Assembly (NCBI RefSeq): GCF_002086455.1
Contig: NZ_MVHC01000024.1
Span: forward strand, 1-57,071
DNA: 57,071 nt
Direction of reading: 5' to 3'
From: Mycolicibacter algericus DSM 45454
GTDB taxonomy: Bacteria > Actinomycetota > Actinomycetes > Mycobacteriales > Mycobacteriaceae
The notes below the pieces were generated by a model that saw only the letters and a program-made list of their open reading frames with translations, was not told where the DNA came from and did not search any database. Positions 1 through 8,965 of this stretch are shown in pieces. The position numbers were made by a program, and so were the translations under genes. The stretch's first letter is position 1, and each line of letters begins with the position of its first letter.

Positions 1-710
1 ACCGTCGCCACCGGCACCACCGCTACCCGCGGTCGCGTTAGCGCCACCGCCGGCACCGGCACCCCCATCACCGCCGGTGCCCGCGCCCCCAGCCGCACCA
101 CCGGCGCCGCGCGCGCCGGCGGCGCCGGGGGCGGCGGCATCACCATGATCGTCGTCTGCGGCACCGGTGGCGGTGGCGAGGGTTCGTTGGTGGGAACCGA
201 CGGCGGTCGCCGGGTCTGGCGTGGCGGCGGCAGCGGGGTCACCCCGTTGTCCGGCAGCGCAGCGATCAGCGACGCCACCAGGGTGCCGTGCGCGTCACAG
301 TCCGACAACCCGTCCCCGCCGGCCATCACGTAGTCGCCGCCACCGATGAGGTTCGGCATCCGCGGGTGGGGAGTCACCCCGGTGTCGATGACCGCGACGC
401 TCACTCCGCCGCCACGGCTGAACTTCCAGGCCTCCGGCAGGTTGAGCATGTCCATGTAGGCCGGCTGCACCCGGAAGTCGGTGTCGGGCAACACGCCGAC
501 CTCGGTGCAGTACGAGGTCTGCCGCATCGTCTGCGGCGGCCCGGGCGGACCGTCCGGCGGCAACGCTCCGGGGTCGATGCCGGGCCGTTCGATCGCACCG
601 GCGACCGGCATCCCGGCCAGTGAGCCGCTGGCCATCATGATCATCGCGGCACCGGCCGCCGCGGTGCGCTGCAGCCGACGCACGCCCCTACCGGTACCGG
701 ATCGCTTCAT
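1..710 (-). CDS. mycP5: Mycosin-5, subtilisin-like protease of ESX-5 (3' part outside window)
   Basis: Membrane-anchored serine protease needed for ESX-5 secretion. The start ATG at 710 overlaps the end of eccD5 by 23 bases. The protein opens with an export signal (about residues 1-38), the mycosin N-terminal extension, then the catalytic Asp109 in VAVIDTGV and catalytic His141 in DAHGTLVAS. The Ser lies beyond the window. From about residue 158 a Pro-rich disordered loop follows the pattern of M. tuberculosis MycP5 (PPPPVPQT). Around base 135 the sequence changes to DNA that reads as PGRS (GGAGTGGDGG) in a neighbouring frame; a single added C in the five-C run would join the Pro-rich loop to that frame. 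The frame given here has no stop before base 1, so whether the gene is intact cannot be decided. Identity is firm; the loop structure is uncertain. Confidence 0.9.
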   Translation of the reverse strand, partial: MKRSGTGRGVRRLQRTAAAGAAMIMMASGSLAGMPVAGAIERPGIDPGALPPDGPPGPPQTMRQTSYCTEVGVLPDTDFRVQPAYMDMLNLPEAWKFSRGGGVSVAVIDTGVTPHPRMPNLIGGGDYVMAGGDGLSDCDAHGTLVASLIAALPDNGVTPLPPPRQTRRPPSVPTNEPSPPPPVPQTTIMVMPPPPAPPARAAPVVRLGARAPAVMGVPVPAVALTRPRVAVVPVAT

Positions 711-2202
711 AGGTATTCATCAACCACAGCGCCAACGGGAACAACGGCATCAGGCACAGGTATTCGATCCACTCGACGAACTTGCGGAACAGCGGACTGT
801 AGATGGTGTTGGGCACGATCACCGCGGACAACAGCCCGAACATCGGCACCAGTACCAGCACCGCCGCCCCGACCACCAGCGTCGTGGGCGTCCACAGCAC
901 CACCACGAAGCGCACCACCACCGCGGCAACGATCACCAGGCCGGTCAGCGTCACCGTGACCGCCTGCCACCGGTCCCGGAAGGAACGGCCTCGCAGCACC
1001 AGGAACCCTGCCGTCAGACCGGCCAGCAGCAACGGCAGCCACGATCGGTCCGAGTGCGGGTCGCACAGGCCGGTGACACACACCGCGATCAACACGCCCA
1101 GCCCGGTGAGCAGGCCGGTCAGGAAGGATCGTGCCCGCTCGGCGCGCAGCACCACCTCGCGGACCGACTCCGGCCCCTCCAGGGACGGCGCGGCGCCGGG
1201 CTTGCTCACCACCGTGGTGGGCAGGTCGGGACGAGCCTCGAACACCCAACGACTCGTCGCCGACGGGAAGACCGGCAGGCGCAGCCCGGCGAGCCACCGC
1301 GACAGCGACGGTGCCCACTGGTAGGCGAGCACACAGGCCAGGTACACGCACGCCATGAGGGTCACCGCCCCGGTCAGGAACAGCATCCGCAGGACGCCGG
1401 CGAACATCACCGCCGCGCTGATGACGGTGACGGCCGAGTAGGCGGCCAGCTGCCGTCCGGTGAGGCGGATGACCGACAGTGCGGCGATGCCGGCGACGCC
1501 GAAGCCCAGCGCAGCCTGCGCCGCGCCGACCTCGCCGGGCACCGCTGCCGCGGCGGCCACAACCAGCGGAACCAGCCCGCTGGACAGCAGCATGTCGCCG
1601 GCCCACCGGTCGGAGGCGTTGCGCGCCTGGATCAGGATCAGCGTGGCGGCGATCAGCACCAGTAGCGCCAGCCCCGCACTGAATCCGGCCGTCAGCCAGT
1701 TGTCGTGCTGGACGCGCCAAGCGGCGAGCAGTCCGGTCGCCAACAGCACGCCCAGCGCCAGGGTCGACACCCCGACCCGCACCGCGGTCACCGCATTGAC
1801 CGGGGCGAACCGCTTGGCCAGGTTCACCGATACCGCCGTGGAGATGTGTTCGATGACCGGTGAACGCCGCTCCCGGTCCTCGATGAACCGCAGCCACAGC
1901 CGGTCGCCGTCGTAGACGTCCTGTTCGGTCAGCGACTGGTTCGGCCGCAGCGCCGTGCCGTCGACCAGGCACAGCACCCAGCGGCCGCGTCCGTCGGCCT
2001 GCAGGGTGGGCTCATCGAGCTCGGCCAGCCGGCCGTTGATCACCTTGAGCAGCGGGTCCAGCATCACCGACACGGGCGCGTCGGCGTCCAGCAGCGTCCC
2101 GATCTGGACACCGTCGCCGGCCATGACGCCGACCACCACCGCACGCGGCGCGGACGTCGCGACTTCACCGCCCGGCTGCGGCGCTTCGATCGCCGTGGTC
2201 AT
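688..2202 (-). CDS. eccD5: ESX-5 membrane component EccD5
   Basis: Integral membrane subunit of the ESX-5 inner-membrane complex. An N-terminal ubiquitin-like cytoplasmic domain (about residues 20-110, with a SLTEQDVYDGDRLWLRF stretch nearly identical to M. tuberculosis EccD5) is followed by about 11 hydrophobic helices. The C-terminus WIEYLCLMPLFPLALWLMN and IRYR matches EccD5 closely. Length is 504 residues against 503 in M. tuberculosis. The frame is open to a start at 2253, but ATG 2202 gives the conserved N-terminus and has AGGGGG seven bases upstream. It follows espG5 after 173 bases and overlaps mycP5. Confidence 0.95.
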   Translation of the reverse strand: MTTAIEAPQPGGEVATSAPRAVVVGVMAGDGVQIGTLLDADAPVSVMLDPLLKVINGRLAELDEPTLQADGRGRWVLCLVDGTALRPNQSLTEQDVYDGDRLWLRFIEDRERRSPVIEHISTAVSVNLAKRFAPVNAVTAVRVGVSTLALGVLLATGLLAAWRVQHDNWLTAGFSAGLALLVLIAATLILIQARNASDRWAGDMLLSSGLVPLVVAAAAAVPGEVGAAQAALGFGVAGIAALSVIRLTGRQLAAYSAVTVISAAVMFAGVLRMLFLTGAVTLMACVYLACVLAYQWAPSLSRWLAGLRLPVFPSATSRWVFEARPDLPTTVVSKPGAAPSLEGPESVREVVLRAERARSFLTGLLTGLGVLIAVCVTGLCDPHSDRSWLPLLLAGLTAGFLVLRGRSFRDRWQAVTVTLTGLVIVAAVVVRFVVVLWTPTTLVVGAAVLVLVPMFGLLSAVIVPNTIYSPLFRKFVEWIEYLCLMPLFPLALWLMNTYEAIRYR

Positions 2203-2375
2203 GGCCGCACCCCCTGATCGACGAATACTGAACCCATAGCTGCCGCCTCGCAATTTGTCATTTCAAAGTCTGTCCAATTCTAAAGGCAATGCATGTAATT
2301 CGCACGATTGGCGTTTACCGGCAATTTCCCGGTGCGTCACACGACATTTCGGTGCCGGTAGCCCCGGTGCACCGG

Positions 2376-3275
2376 TTAGACCCTCCGGTGCGTTTTCCAG
2401 GCGCCGTAGGGCAGGGTGTCGAGCACGGTTTTGACACCCACCTGAACCAGTTGCGGGGTGGCCGGGCAGATCGCCAGCCACGCTTCGCCCGATCCGGCGG
2501 TGCGCGCCTGCTGATACAGCGCGATCCGGCCGCCGGATCCGTCTTTGAGCGACAGCACCGACGCGCTCGGACCCTTGGCGTCATCGCGGTATTGCCGCGC
2601 GTACACCGCGGCCTCCGCAGCCGGCTCGGACAGCGCCTGGCCCAGCGCTGCGACGGTGGCCGCGCTGATCCCCATCCGCCGCAGGTCTCCCCCGGTGAAG
2701 ATGTTGAAGCCGGAGTCCTGCCAGCTCTGAGTCGCCTCGAGCATCTCCTCCATCGGCACGTTGACCGCGGTGATCTGCGCCGGGTCGGCGTGGTGGATGG
2801 ATTCCATGCCGTCGATCACCAGCGCGGCGATCGAGGCGGCATCGGTCACCGAGACGTCGTCGACGGTGATGTCGGTGCCGACCCGCACCGCCGATACCCA
2901 GTGCTCGCCGCGCCGCGCCAGCAGCACGCGGAACTCGTTGTCCGGGATGTCGCGGGTGCCGGGCGGCTGGTCTTCGTCGTCGATGACGCCGTAGCGCAGC
3001 TTGCCCAGCGACAGCAGGGCGACCACCTCGAGGTCGGGCGCGGCCAGCACCTTCATCCGGGCGGCGACGGTCTCGTTGACCTGGTCGTCGACGACGATGC
3101 CCTGCTCACGCATCACGGCCATGCCGGGATGTTCCGACAGCCAATCGTTCGAATCGGTGGAAACGTAGGGTCGGCAACGCAATTCGGGCGCAACGTGGCG
3201 AATATCCAGCAGCGCTTGCAGCAGCCAGAAACCCTCGACGTTGACGGTGATGTCTGTGCGGGTGCTCGGATCCAT
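2376..3275 (-). CDS. espG5: ESX-5 secretion chaperone EspG5
   Basis: Cytosolic chaperone that binds the tip of PPE proteins in PE-PPE dimers and delivers them to ESX-5. At 299 residues it is the family length, and it is highly conserved with M. tuberculosis EspG5: STRTDITVNVEGFW at the N-terminus, RHVAPELRCRPYVSTDSNDW, and GGRIALYQQARTAGSGEAW near the end. ATG 3275 is chosen because AGGAGG sits six bases upstream; GTG 3278 is the alternative. No PPE client is encoded in this locus, so its clients must lie elsewhere in the genome (inference). Confidence 0.95.
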   Translation of the reverse strand: MDPSTRTDITVNVEGFWLLQALLDIRHVAPELRCRPYVSTDSNDWLSEHPGMAVMREQGIVVDDQVNETVAARMKVLAAPDLEVVALLSLGKLRYGVIDDEDQPPGTRDIPDNEFRVLLARRGEHWVSAVRVGTDITVDDVSVTDAASIAALVIDGMESIHHADPAQITAVNVPMEEMLEATQSWQDSGFNIFTGGDLRRMGISAATVAALGQALSEPAAEAAVYARQYRDDAKGPSASVLSLKDGSGGRIALYQQARTAGSGEAWLAICPATPQLVQVGVKTVLDTLPYGAWKTHRRV

Positions 3276-3419
3276 CACTACCCTCCTCTACCTTTGCCGA
3301 CGTACTTGGCTATTGGATCACGCTGCGGCGTGGGAACGCCTGCCACCATCCCACCAATTGCAGCACGCGGCAGCACACCGGTGGGTCGGTGTGCTGCCGC
3401 GCTGCGGATTGCGGGTCGG

Positions 3420-3704
3420 TCAGGCCCAGCTGGAGCCGACGGAGGCGTCGGTGTTGGCCATGTTGTTGCCGGCGGTCTGCACCTTCTGACCGTGGGCGTT
3501 GGCCTGCTCGTAGATCACCGCGAAGTTGCGGCCCAACTGCGCCACGAACTCCTGGCAGGCCACCGAACCGGCGCCACCCCAGAAATCCCCGGCCGCCAAC
3601 ACGTCATGCACGATCGCCTGGTGCTCGGCCTCCAACGAGGCAGCCTGAGCACGGATCAACGCACCGTGGGCATTCACATCACCGAACTGGTAATTGATCG
3701 ACAT
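3420..3704 (-). CDS. esxN: WXG100 secreted protein EsxN
   Basis: ESAT-6-like helical-hairpin protein secreted by ESX-5 as a heterodimer with EsxM. The 94 residues carry the WGG (WXG) turn at about 42 and are near-identical to the EsxN/EsxI/EsxL/EsxO/EsxV group: SINYQFGDVNAHGA at the start and QTAGNNMANTDASVGSSWA at the end. It lies 20 bases downstream of esxM and is probably co-transcribed. One copy is visible here; M. tuberculosis carries several paralogues in other loci. Confidence 0.96.
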   Translation of the reverse strand: MSINYQFGDVNAHGALIRAQAASLEAEHQAIVHDVLAAGDFWGGAGSVACQEFVAQLGRNFAVIYEQANAHGQKVQTAGNNMANTDASVGSSWA

Positions 3705-3724
3705 AGTTGCTCTCCTTGGCCCTT

Positions 3725-4021
3725 CTAGCTCGACAGGATCTGCTGGGAAGCAGCTTCCTGCTGCTCGTAGTGGTTGGCGTCACGGATCAACCCATCGCGC
3801 ACCCCGTGCAGCATGTTCACGATGTTGCGAAACGCCGTCTGCATCTGACCCATGGTGTCCATCGAGGTCCGCTCCGCCAGACCACCCCACCCCGCACCGG
3901 AGATGTTGGTCGACGACGCCCACATCCGGCGCGCCTCATCCTCCACCGTCTGCGCGTGAACGTCGAAACGCCCCGCCATCGCCCGCATCGCATCCGGGTC
4001 GGTCATAAAACGAGTTGCCAC
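3725..4021 (-). CDS. esxM: WXG100 secreted protein EsxM
   Basis: Partner of EsxN, 98 residues, starting at GTG 4021 with an AGGAGAGA-type ribosome site upstream. The WXG turn is seen in GAGWGGLA and the C-terminal type VII signal YxxxE in YEQQEAASQQILSS. It is nearly identical to M. tuberculosis EsxM/EsxJ/EsxK/EsxP/EsxW. It is 93 bases downstream of the PE gene. The full-length frame matters because esxM is truncated in some modern M. tuberculosis strains; here it is intact. Confidence 0.96.
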   Translation of the reverse strand: MATRFMTDPDAMRAMAGRFDVHAQTVEDEARRMWASSTNISGAGWGGLAERTSMDTMGQMQTAFRNIVNMLHGVRDGLIRDANHYEQQEAASQQILSS

Positions 4022-4114
4022 TTGTCTCTCCTTGTCTGAAGTTCGTCGGTCGGTTGGTTGACGTCGTTGTCTTAGGTCGCCGGCATGGCCGTCACTCCTG
4101 CTCGTTCAATCCGC

Positions 4115-4414
4115 TCAGCCGGCCGAAGCCGCGTTGGCCGCCTCGGTGGCTGCATAGGAGGTGGCGCTGTTGTTGAGGGTCGCGACGAACATCTCGTGGA
4201 TCGCCGCGGCCTGAGCGCTCACCTGCTGGTACATCGTCGCGTGGGCGGCGAACTGCGCAGCGGTCAACGCCGAGACCTCGTCGGCGGCGGCCGGGACCAC
4301 ACCGGTGGTCGGGGCCGCAGCAGCGGCGTTCTGCGCGTTGAGCGCTGATCCGATACCGCTCAGGCTCCCCGCAGCGGCGGCGAGCGCCTCCGGTTGCGTG
4401 TTCACGAACGACAT
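4115..4414 (-). CDS. PE family protein, PE domain only
   Basis: Secreted PE protein of 99 residues. ATG 4414 is chosen because GAGGA lies just upstream and it gives the family start MSFVNTQPEAL with the Pro-Glu signature at residues 8-9. The frame is open to 4456. The ESX signal YxxxE is present near the C-terminus (YAATEAANAAS). It corresponds in place and size to PE18/PE19 of the ESX-5 locus, but no PPE gene follows, although PE proteins normally fold as dimers with a PPE partner. It heads a probable transcription unit PE-esxM-esxN-espG5-eccD5-mycP5. Confidence 0.9.
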   Translation of the reverse strand: MSFVNTQPEALAAAAGSLSGIGSALNAQNAAAAAPTTGVVPAAADEVSALTAAQFAAHATMYQQVSAQAAAIHEMFVATLNNSATSYAATEAANAASAG

Positions 4415-4765
4415 TGACAATCCTCCTCGGATCGCTGTCAGCAATCTTTCCGCCACAAAGCTTAAAGGCTCGGAAAGGCCGAAACGGCCGATTATGCCTA
4501 CTGTTCACCTGCCGACAGCAACTGTTCATCTGGTGGGGCCCGCGAGGAGTGGCGCGGCATACAAAACAGCGACGACCTGCCGAAACACGAGACTGTAATT
4601 CACCTGCGGAGTGGGTCCGCGGGCGTCTCGCCGCAGTGGCCGCAACGAGGCCCGCCGTTTAAATCTGGCCGCGGCGAATTGCCGGCGGCGCTGCTGAAAG
4701 TTCCGCCGCCAGCAACCGCCGCGGCGCCGTTACGGACGCCACGGCGGTTGTCGCGACGGGGCAGC
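4415..4765. other. Gene-free gap between eccC5 and PE
   Basis: This 351-base stretch lies exactly where other ESX-5 loci carry cyp143, a ferredoxin and several PPE/PE genes. No frame here resembles those genes and no insertion-sequence ends are seen. It probably holds the promoter of the PE-esx unit. Confidence 0.5.
4491..4521 (-). promoter_or_regulatory. Possible promoter of the PE-esxM-esxN unit
   Basis: On the minus strand TTGCTG (4521-4516) is followed after 19 bases by CATAAT (4496-4491), about 75 bases ahead of the PE start. The match is moderate and the spacing slightly long. Confidence 0.3.
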
Positions 4766-7700
4766 TCAGCGCACCGGCGCGGCGGTACGTTCCTGGGTCG
4801 GTGCCCGCCGCAGCTCCGTGGCGGCGACCTGCACGAACACCCCGGTGTCCTCGGCCATCAGCAGGCCACGTCCGCGGGGCAGCGGACCGCCCTTCATCTT
4901 GCCGCGGATGAAGCCCTCGTCCGGGTCGGCATCCATCACCAGCAGCGGCGCATTGGCCTGGTGCAGCGCCCGCAGCAGCGGATCACTACCGGCCGACGAC
5001 CAGCCGCCGAAGGTCCGGGTGGCGATCACGTGCAGGCCCACGTCGGCCGCGCGGGTCACCCAGGGGGCGGCCTTCTGGAACGGTGAGTCGAATCCGGGCG
5101 GGAACTGCTGGATGTCGTCGATGATCAAGAAGATGTCCGGCCCGCTCCACCAGGTACGCGACAGCAGTTCCTCGGCCGACAGACCCGGCGGCGGCTCACG
5201 GTTGGCCAGGGTGGCGGCCAGCTCGTTGACGAGCGCCACCGCGCCGTCCATGTTGTAGGCGAACTTCTCCACGTAGTCCGAGCCCAGGGTGGTCAGCAGC
5301 TGCCGACGGGGGTCGATCAGCCACACTTGCGCGGACTGCTGCGTGGTGGGCGGCGCGGTGCTGGAGCCGGGCGCGTACAGCCGCTCGATCTCACTCATGA
5401 TGGTCGCCAGCGTGGTGGTCTTGCCGGATTCGCGGCGCCCAGTCACCATCAGGTGCCCGTTCTCGGCGAAGTTCAGATAGACCGGCTGCAGGTCGAGTTC
5501 GGAGATGGCCCACGCGATACCGCCGGCCCCGACGCCTTCGCGCTGGTCGTTGGCCGCGACGGCCCGCACCTCGTCCAGCCCGAACCGCGCCGGCAGCCGC
5601 CGCACCGGGCGCACCCGGCCCACCGCCACCTGGCTGACCGCGGCGCCCACGCTGTCGGACTCGAATACGTGATGGTCGGTGTCGGCCATCGCAGGCCGGG
5701 CGATCAACGTGTGCAGACCGGACTGGGGGTCGCTGTCCAGGCGCACGTAGTTGACCGCGACCATGCCCCGGCCCGGTTTGACCGGGACGTCCTTGGCGAA
5801 CCGGGAACGCACCAACTTGGCGTCCTCCACCGCAGCCAGCCGCAGCTCGACCCGGGACCCGAAGCCGCTTCGGACCGGGGGCCGCAGCTCCGACTCGCGG
5901 TCGGCGGTCACGACCACGTGCACGCCGAACGAGGGGCCCTGGTTGATGATCTGGTTGACCTGTTCGACGAGCACCTCGTTGTCCTCGGACAGCGCACGGT
6001 AGTTGTCGACCACCAGGTAGACGTCACCGAAACCGTCGTTGGGCACGCTTCCGGGGGCGCCGTCGAACTTGCGACGCCGGAAGACATCCATCGAGGCCAC
6101 ATCGTTCTCGAGGAAGCTGCGCTTGCGGGTGCGCACCAGCGCCAGCAGTTCGGCCACCGTGCGCCGGACCCCGTCGGGGTCCGTCGGCCCGCAGACACTG
6201 CCCACGTGCGGCAGGGTGGCGACCGTGGTCAGCGCGGTGCCGCTGTAGGCCAGGCAGTAGAACTGGACCTGCTCGGGGGTGTGGGTCAGCGCCGCCGCGG
6301 AGATCAGCGTCTGCAGCGCCGTCGTCTTGCCGGCACCGCCGGCCCCCAGGATCAGCACGTTGGCGCCGGGCCCGGAGGTGTCCACCGTCCACGGTGGCTG
6401 GTCGTGCTTGAACGGCCGGTCGATGACACCGATGGGGAACACCAGGTCTCGGCGGGTGCCGTAGTTCTCCTGCCACGGGTGGCCCAGGTAGCGGTTCACC
6501 AGGTCGTCGACGGCCACCGGGTCGTCCAGCGGCGGCTGCCACAGCCGATACGGCTCGAAATCGATCTGGCGCAGCTGATCGATGATCACCGTGCCCACCT
6601 TGGGAATCCGGATCCAGTCCTCTTCCTCGGCGGCGGGCTCCTCGGCGGGGGTGGCGGTGATGGCCGGCATCTCGTCGGCCGCTTCGAGTTCGGTGCCGCT
6701 CACGCTCACCTCCAGCGGGGTGAACGCGGTGGTGAACAGCTGCGGCCGGATGTAGTCGATGGAGTGCACCTGCGGCAGCTGTTCGTCGTCGAGAATGCCG
6801 CCGCGCTGATAGTCGCGCCACAGGAACTCGGCCTGGAAGCGGATGACCTCTTCGCCGCTCTTGCGGAAATAGCCCAGGCCCGCCTTGCCCGGCAGGTTCA
6901 CCGCGTTCGGCACGCCGGCGGCCTGTGCGGCACCGGCCGTCTGCGCCTTGAGCACCAGCCGGTAGCCCATGTTCTCCATCAGCTTCTCGGCGCGGCTCTC
7001 GATGGTCTGCGATGCCATCATCAGGTGCACCCAGTAGGCGCGGCCCTGCCGGCCGATCGAGTCCAGCACCTCCACCGCCGTCGGCATGATGCGGAACCAC
7101 TCGTAGAACTCGTCGATCACCACGACGAGCATCGGCAGCGGCGGCAGACTGTGGTCCCCGCGGGCGGCCATCCGGGACCGGATCTCGTTGTACTCCTTGG
7201 CGCCGTCGACGCCCGCGCTGTCACACATCGACTTGCGGCGGGCGATCTCGCCCCACATGGCTTCCAGGAAGCGCTCCATCAGCGCCTGGTCATCTTCCAG
7301 GTCGGTGATGATCCGCGACACGTGCGGCACCCCGGAGAACGGCTTGACCGCCGAACCACCCTTGAGGTCGGCCAGCACGAATTGCAGCTCGTCGGGCGAA
7401 TGCCCCAACAGCAGCGACTCGATCACGGTGCGCACCAGCGTCGACTTACCCGAGCCGGTGGTTCCCGACATGACGCCGTGCGGGCCGTCGCCCCCCTCGT
7501 CCAGTGACTTCATGTCGAGGAACAGCAGCTCGCCGTTGTCGGAGCGGTTGCCGAACGGGACGCGCAACCGAGCCCGGCTGCCCTCGTTCTGCCGGCTCGT
7601 CCACAGCTGGTTGAAGTCGATGCGTCCGGCATCCTCGATGCCGTAGTAGGAGAGGATGTCGCGAGCCCCGATGTGGTGCGTCACGCGCTGGCCGATCTCT

Positions 7701-8965
7701 TCGTAGGCCTCGGCGAGCCGCCAGTGCGCCATCCGCTGCGCGAACTGCTCGGCGTCGGTCAGGCTGAGCTGATCGGCCAGGGCGAAGAACCACTCGTTGT
7801 CGTCGATGACCATCCAGGTGTCGCGGTCGCGCGGCAGGGCGTTGATGATGCCCTTGTCGTCGAAGCGCAGCACCCGCTGTGACACCCCTCGCCACTCCGG
7901 GGCGCCGGTCAGGTCGAAGAACGTGACGCCGTCGATGCCCTCGGTGGTGTTGACGTACTCCCATTGCGGATCGACGCCGTCGACGACGATCAGGTGGTGC
8001 GGCGTCGGCGTCTCCGCCGACGAGCTGGCGTGCCGCGGCATGAAGGAGCCCCGCCCGGAGAACAGGTCGGCGTGTTCGGTGGCGAAGTCGCGCACCGAGC
8101 CGTACACCATGCGGGCGTTACCGGCGGCGTCCTGCCGGCGGGGGTCGCCGAAGTGCGGCAGCCATTTCACCCAATCCCACTGCTCCACATCGGAAGTGAC
8201 GACGACCATCCGCAGGTGGTCGGGCCCGTGGGAGAAGGCGAACTGGCAGATGATGGCACGCATCAGCCCGAGCACGTGCTCACGGTCGCCGACCAGTGAA
8301 TACCAGGGCTCGACCAACAGCGAGACCATCTTGGGCAGGTTGTAGACCACGCTCTGGTAGCGCCCGAACTCCTGCAGCGCCTTTCCGGTCACCGGTTCGA
8401 GCTCGATGTCGGTCGGCATATTCTGCGGCTCACCCCAGGTGACCTCGGGCCGCGTCATGCCCACCCCGACCCGGGCCAGCCCGAAGTTGAGGTCTTTGCC
8501 GTTGGGTTGACGCTCCCACATCCGCGACGACCCGACCGCCGCGGAAAGCGTGGAGGGCGCCGGGTGGTACCACCGGTAGTTGGCGTCCATGCTGTCTGCG
8601 GACTCCGCGGCCGACTCGCGCAGCCGGTCCAGCATGAGCATGAACTGGGCGCGCATCGCGTCGAGCTTGGGACGGCTCAGTTGCTGGGCGCCACCGCCGA
8701 AGCGGCCGCCGAACATCATCATCGCGATGCCGCCGATCATGAAGATCGGGAAGATGGCGCCGGCGCCCAGGAACATCCGGGAGCCGTTGGCCACGGTCAT
8801 CGAGACCATGCCGACCAGCAGGCCGACGACCAACACCCCGACCACCACCAGCCACCACGGCTTGCCTTCCGGCGGCGGCACGCTCAGCGGCGTGGGCAAG
8901 ACGATGTTCTCCGGCTTGACCACCGGAGCGCGTTCCGGCGTCGGCCGGGCGAATCCACGTTTCAC
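4766..8965 (-). CDS. eccC5: ESX-5 motor ATPase EccC5
   Basis: FtsK/SpoIIIE-type ATPase that recognises substrates and powers ESX-5 secretion. The 1399-residue chain has two N-terminal membrane helices (about residues 38-92, WWLVVVGVLVVGLLVGMVS) and three ATPase domains. Their Walker A motifs are GTTGSGKST near residue 503, GAGGAGKTT near 877 and GRRESGKTT near 1178. EccC5 of M. tuberculosis is 1391 residues. The start codon GTG 8965 overlaps the eccB5 stop (GTGA), indicating translational coupling. Length, neighbours and Esx partners exclude the shorter EccC3 and the split EccCa1/EccCb1. Confidence 0.96.
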   Translation of the reverse strand: MKRGFARPTPERAPVVKPENIVLPTPLSVPPPEGKPWWLVVVGVLVVGLLVGMVSMTVANGSRMFLGAGAIFPIFMIGGIAMMMFGGRFGGGAQQLSRPKLDAMRAQFMLMLDRLRESAAESADSMDANYRWYHPAPSTLSAAVGSSRMWERQPNGKDLNFGLARVGVGMTRPEVTWGEPQNMPTDIELEPVTGKALQEFGRYQSVVYNLPKMVSLLVEPWYSLVGDREHVLGLMRAIICQFAFSHGPDHLRMVVVTSDVEQWDWVKWLPHFGDPRRQDAAGNARMVYGSVRDFATEHADLFSGRGSFMPRHASSSAETPTPHHLIVVDGVDPQWEYVNTTEGIDGVTFFDLTGAPEWRGVSQRVLRFDDKGIINALPRDRDTWMVIDDNEWFFALADQLSLTDAEQFAQRMAHWRLAEAYEEIGQRVTHHIGARDILSYYGIEDAGRIDFNQLWTSRQNEGSRARLRVPFGNRSDNGELLFLDMKSLDEGGDGPHGVMSGTTGSGKSTLVRTVIESLLLGHSPDELQFVLADLKGGSAVKPFSGVPHVSRIITDLEDDQALMERFLEAMWGEIARRKSMCDSAGVDGAKEYNEIRSRMAARGDHSLPPLPMLVVVIDEFYEWFRIMPTAVEVLDSIGRQGRAYWVHLMMASQTIESRAEKLMENMGYRLVLKAQTAGAAQAAGVPNAVNLPGKAGLGYFRKSGEEVIRFQAEFLWRDYQRGGILDDEQLPQVHSIDYIRPQLFTTAFTPLEVSVSGTELEAADEMPAITATPAEEPAAEEEDWIRIPKVGTVIIDQLRQIDFEPYRLWQPPLDDPVAVDDLVNRYLGHPWQENYGTRRDLVFPIGVIDRPFKHDQPPWTVDTSGPGANVLILGAGGAGKTTALQTLISAAALTHTPEQVQFYCLAYSGTALTTVATLPHVGSVCGPTDPDGVRRTVAELLALVRTRKRSFLENDVASMDVFRRRKFDGAPGSVPNDGFGDVYLVVDNYRALSEDNEVLVEQVNQIINQGPSFGVHVVVTADRESELRPPVRSGFGSRVELRLAAVEDAKLVRSRFAKDVPVKPGRGMVAVNYVRLDSDPQSGLHTLIARPAMADTDHHVFESDSVGAAVSQVAVGRVRPVRRLPARFGLDEVRAVAANDQREGVGAGGIAWAISELDLQPVYLNFAENGHLMVTGRRESGKTTTLATIMSEIERLYAPGSSTAPPTTQQSAQVWLIDPRRQLLTTLGSDYVEKFAYNMDGAVALVNELAATLANREPPPGLSAEELLSRTWWSGPDIFLIIDDIQQFPPGFDSPFQKAAPWVTRAADVGLHVIATRTFGGWSSAGSDPLLRALHQANAPLLVMDADPDEGFIRGKMKGGPLPRGRGLLMAEDTGVFVQVAATELRRAPTQERTAAPVR

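Noticed and set aside
481..1665. 394-residue plus-strand frame opposite eccD5
   Set aside because: His/Gln/Arg-rich composition typical of an antisense frame of GC-rich coding DNA; eccD5 is clearly conserved.
5327..7507. 726-residue plus-strand frame opposite eccC5
   Set aside because: Antisense shadow of the ATPase gene with no family resemblance.
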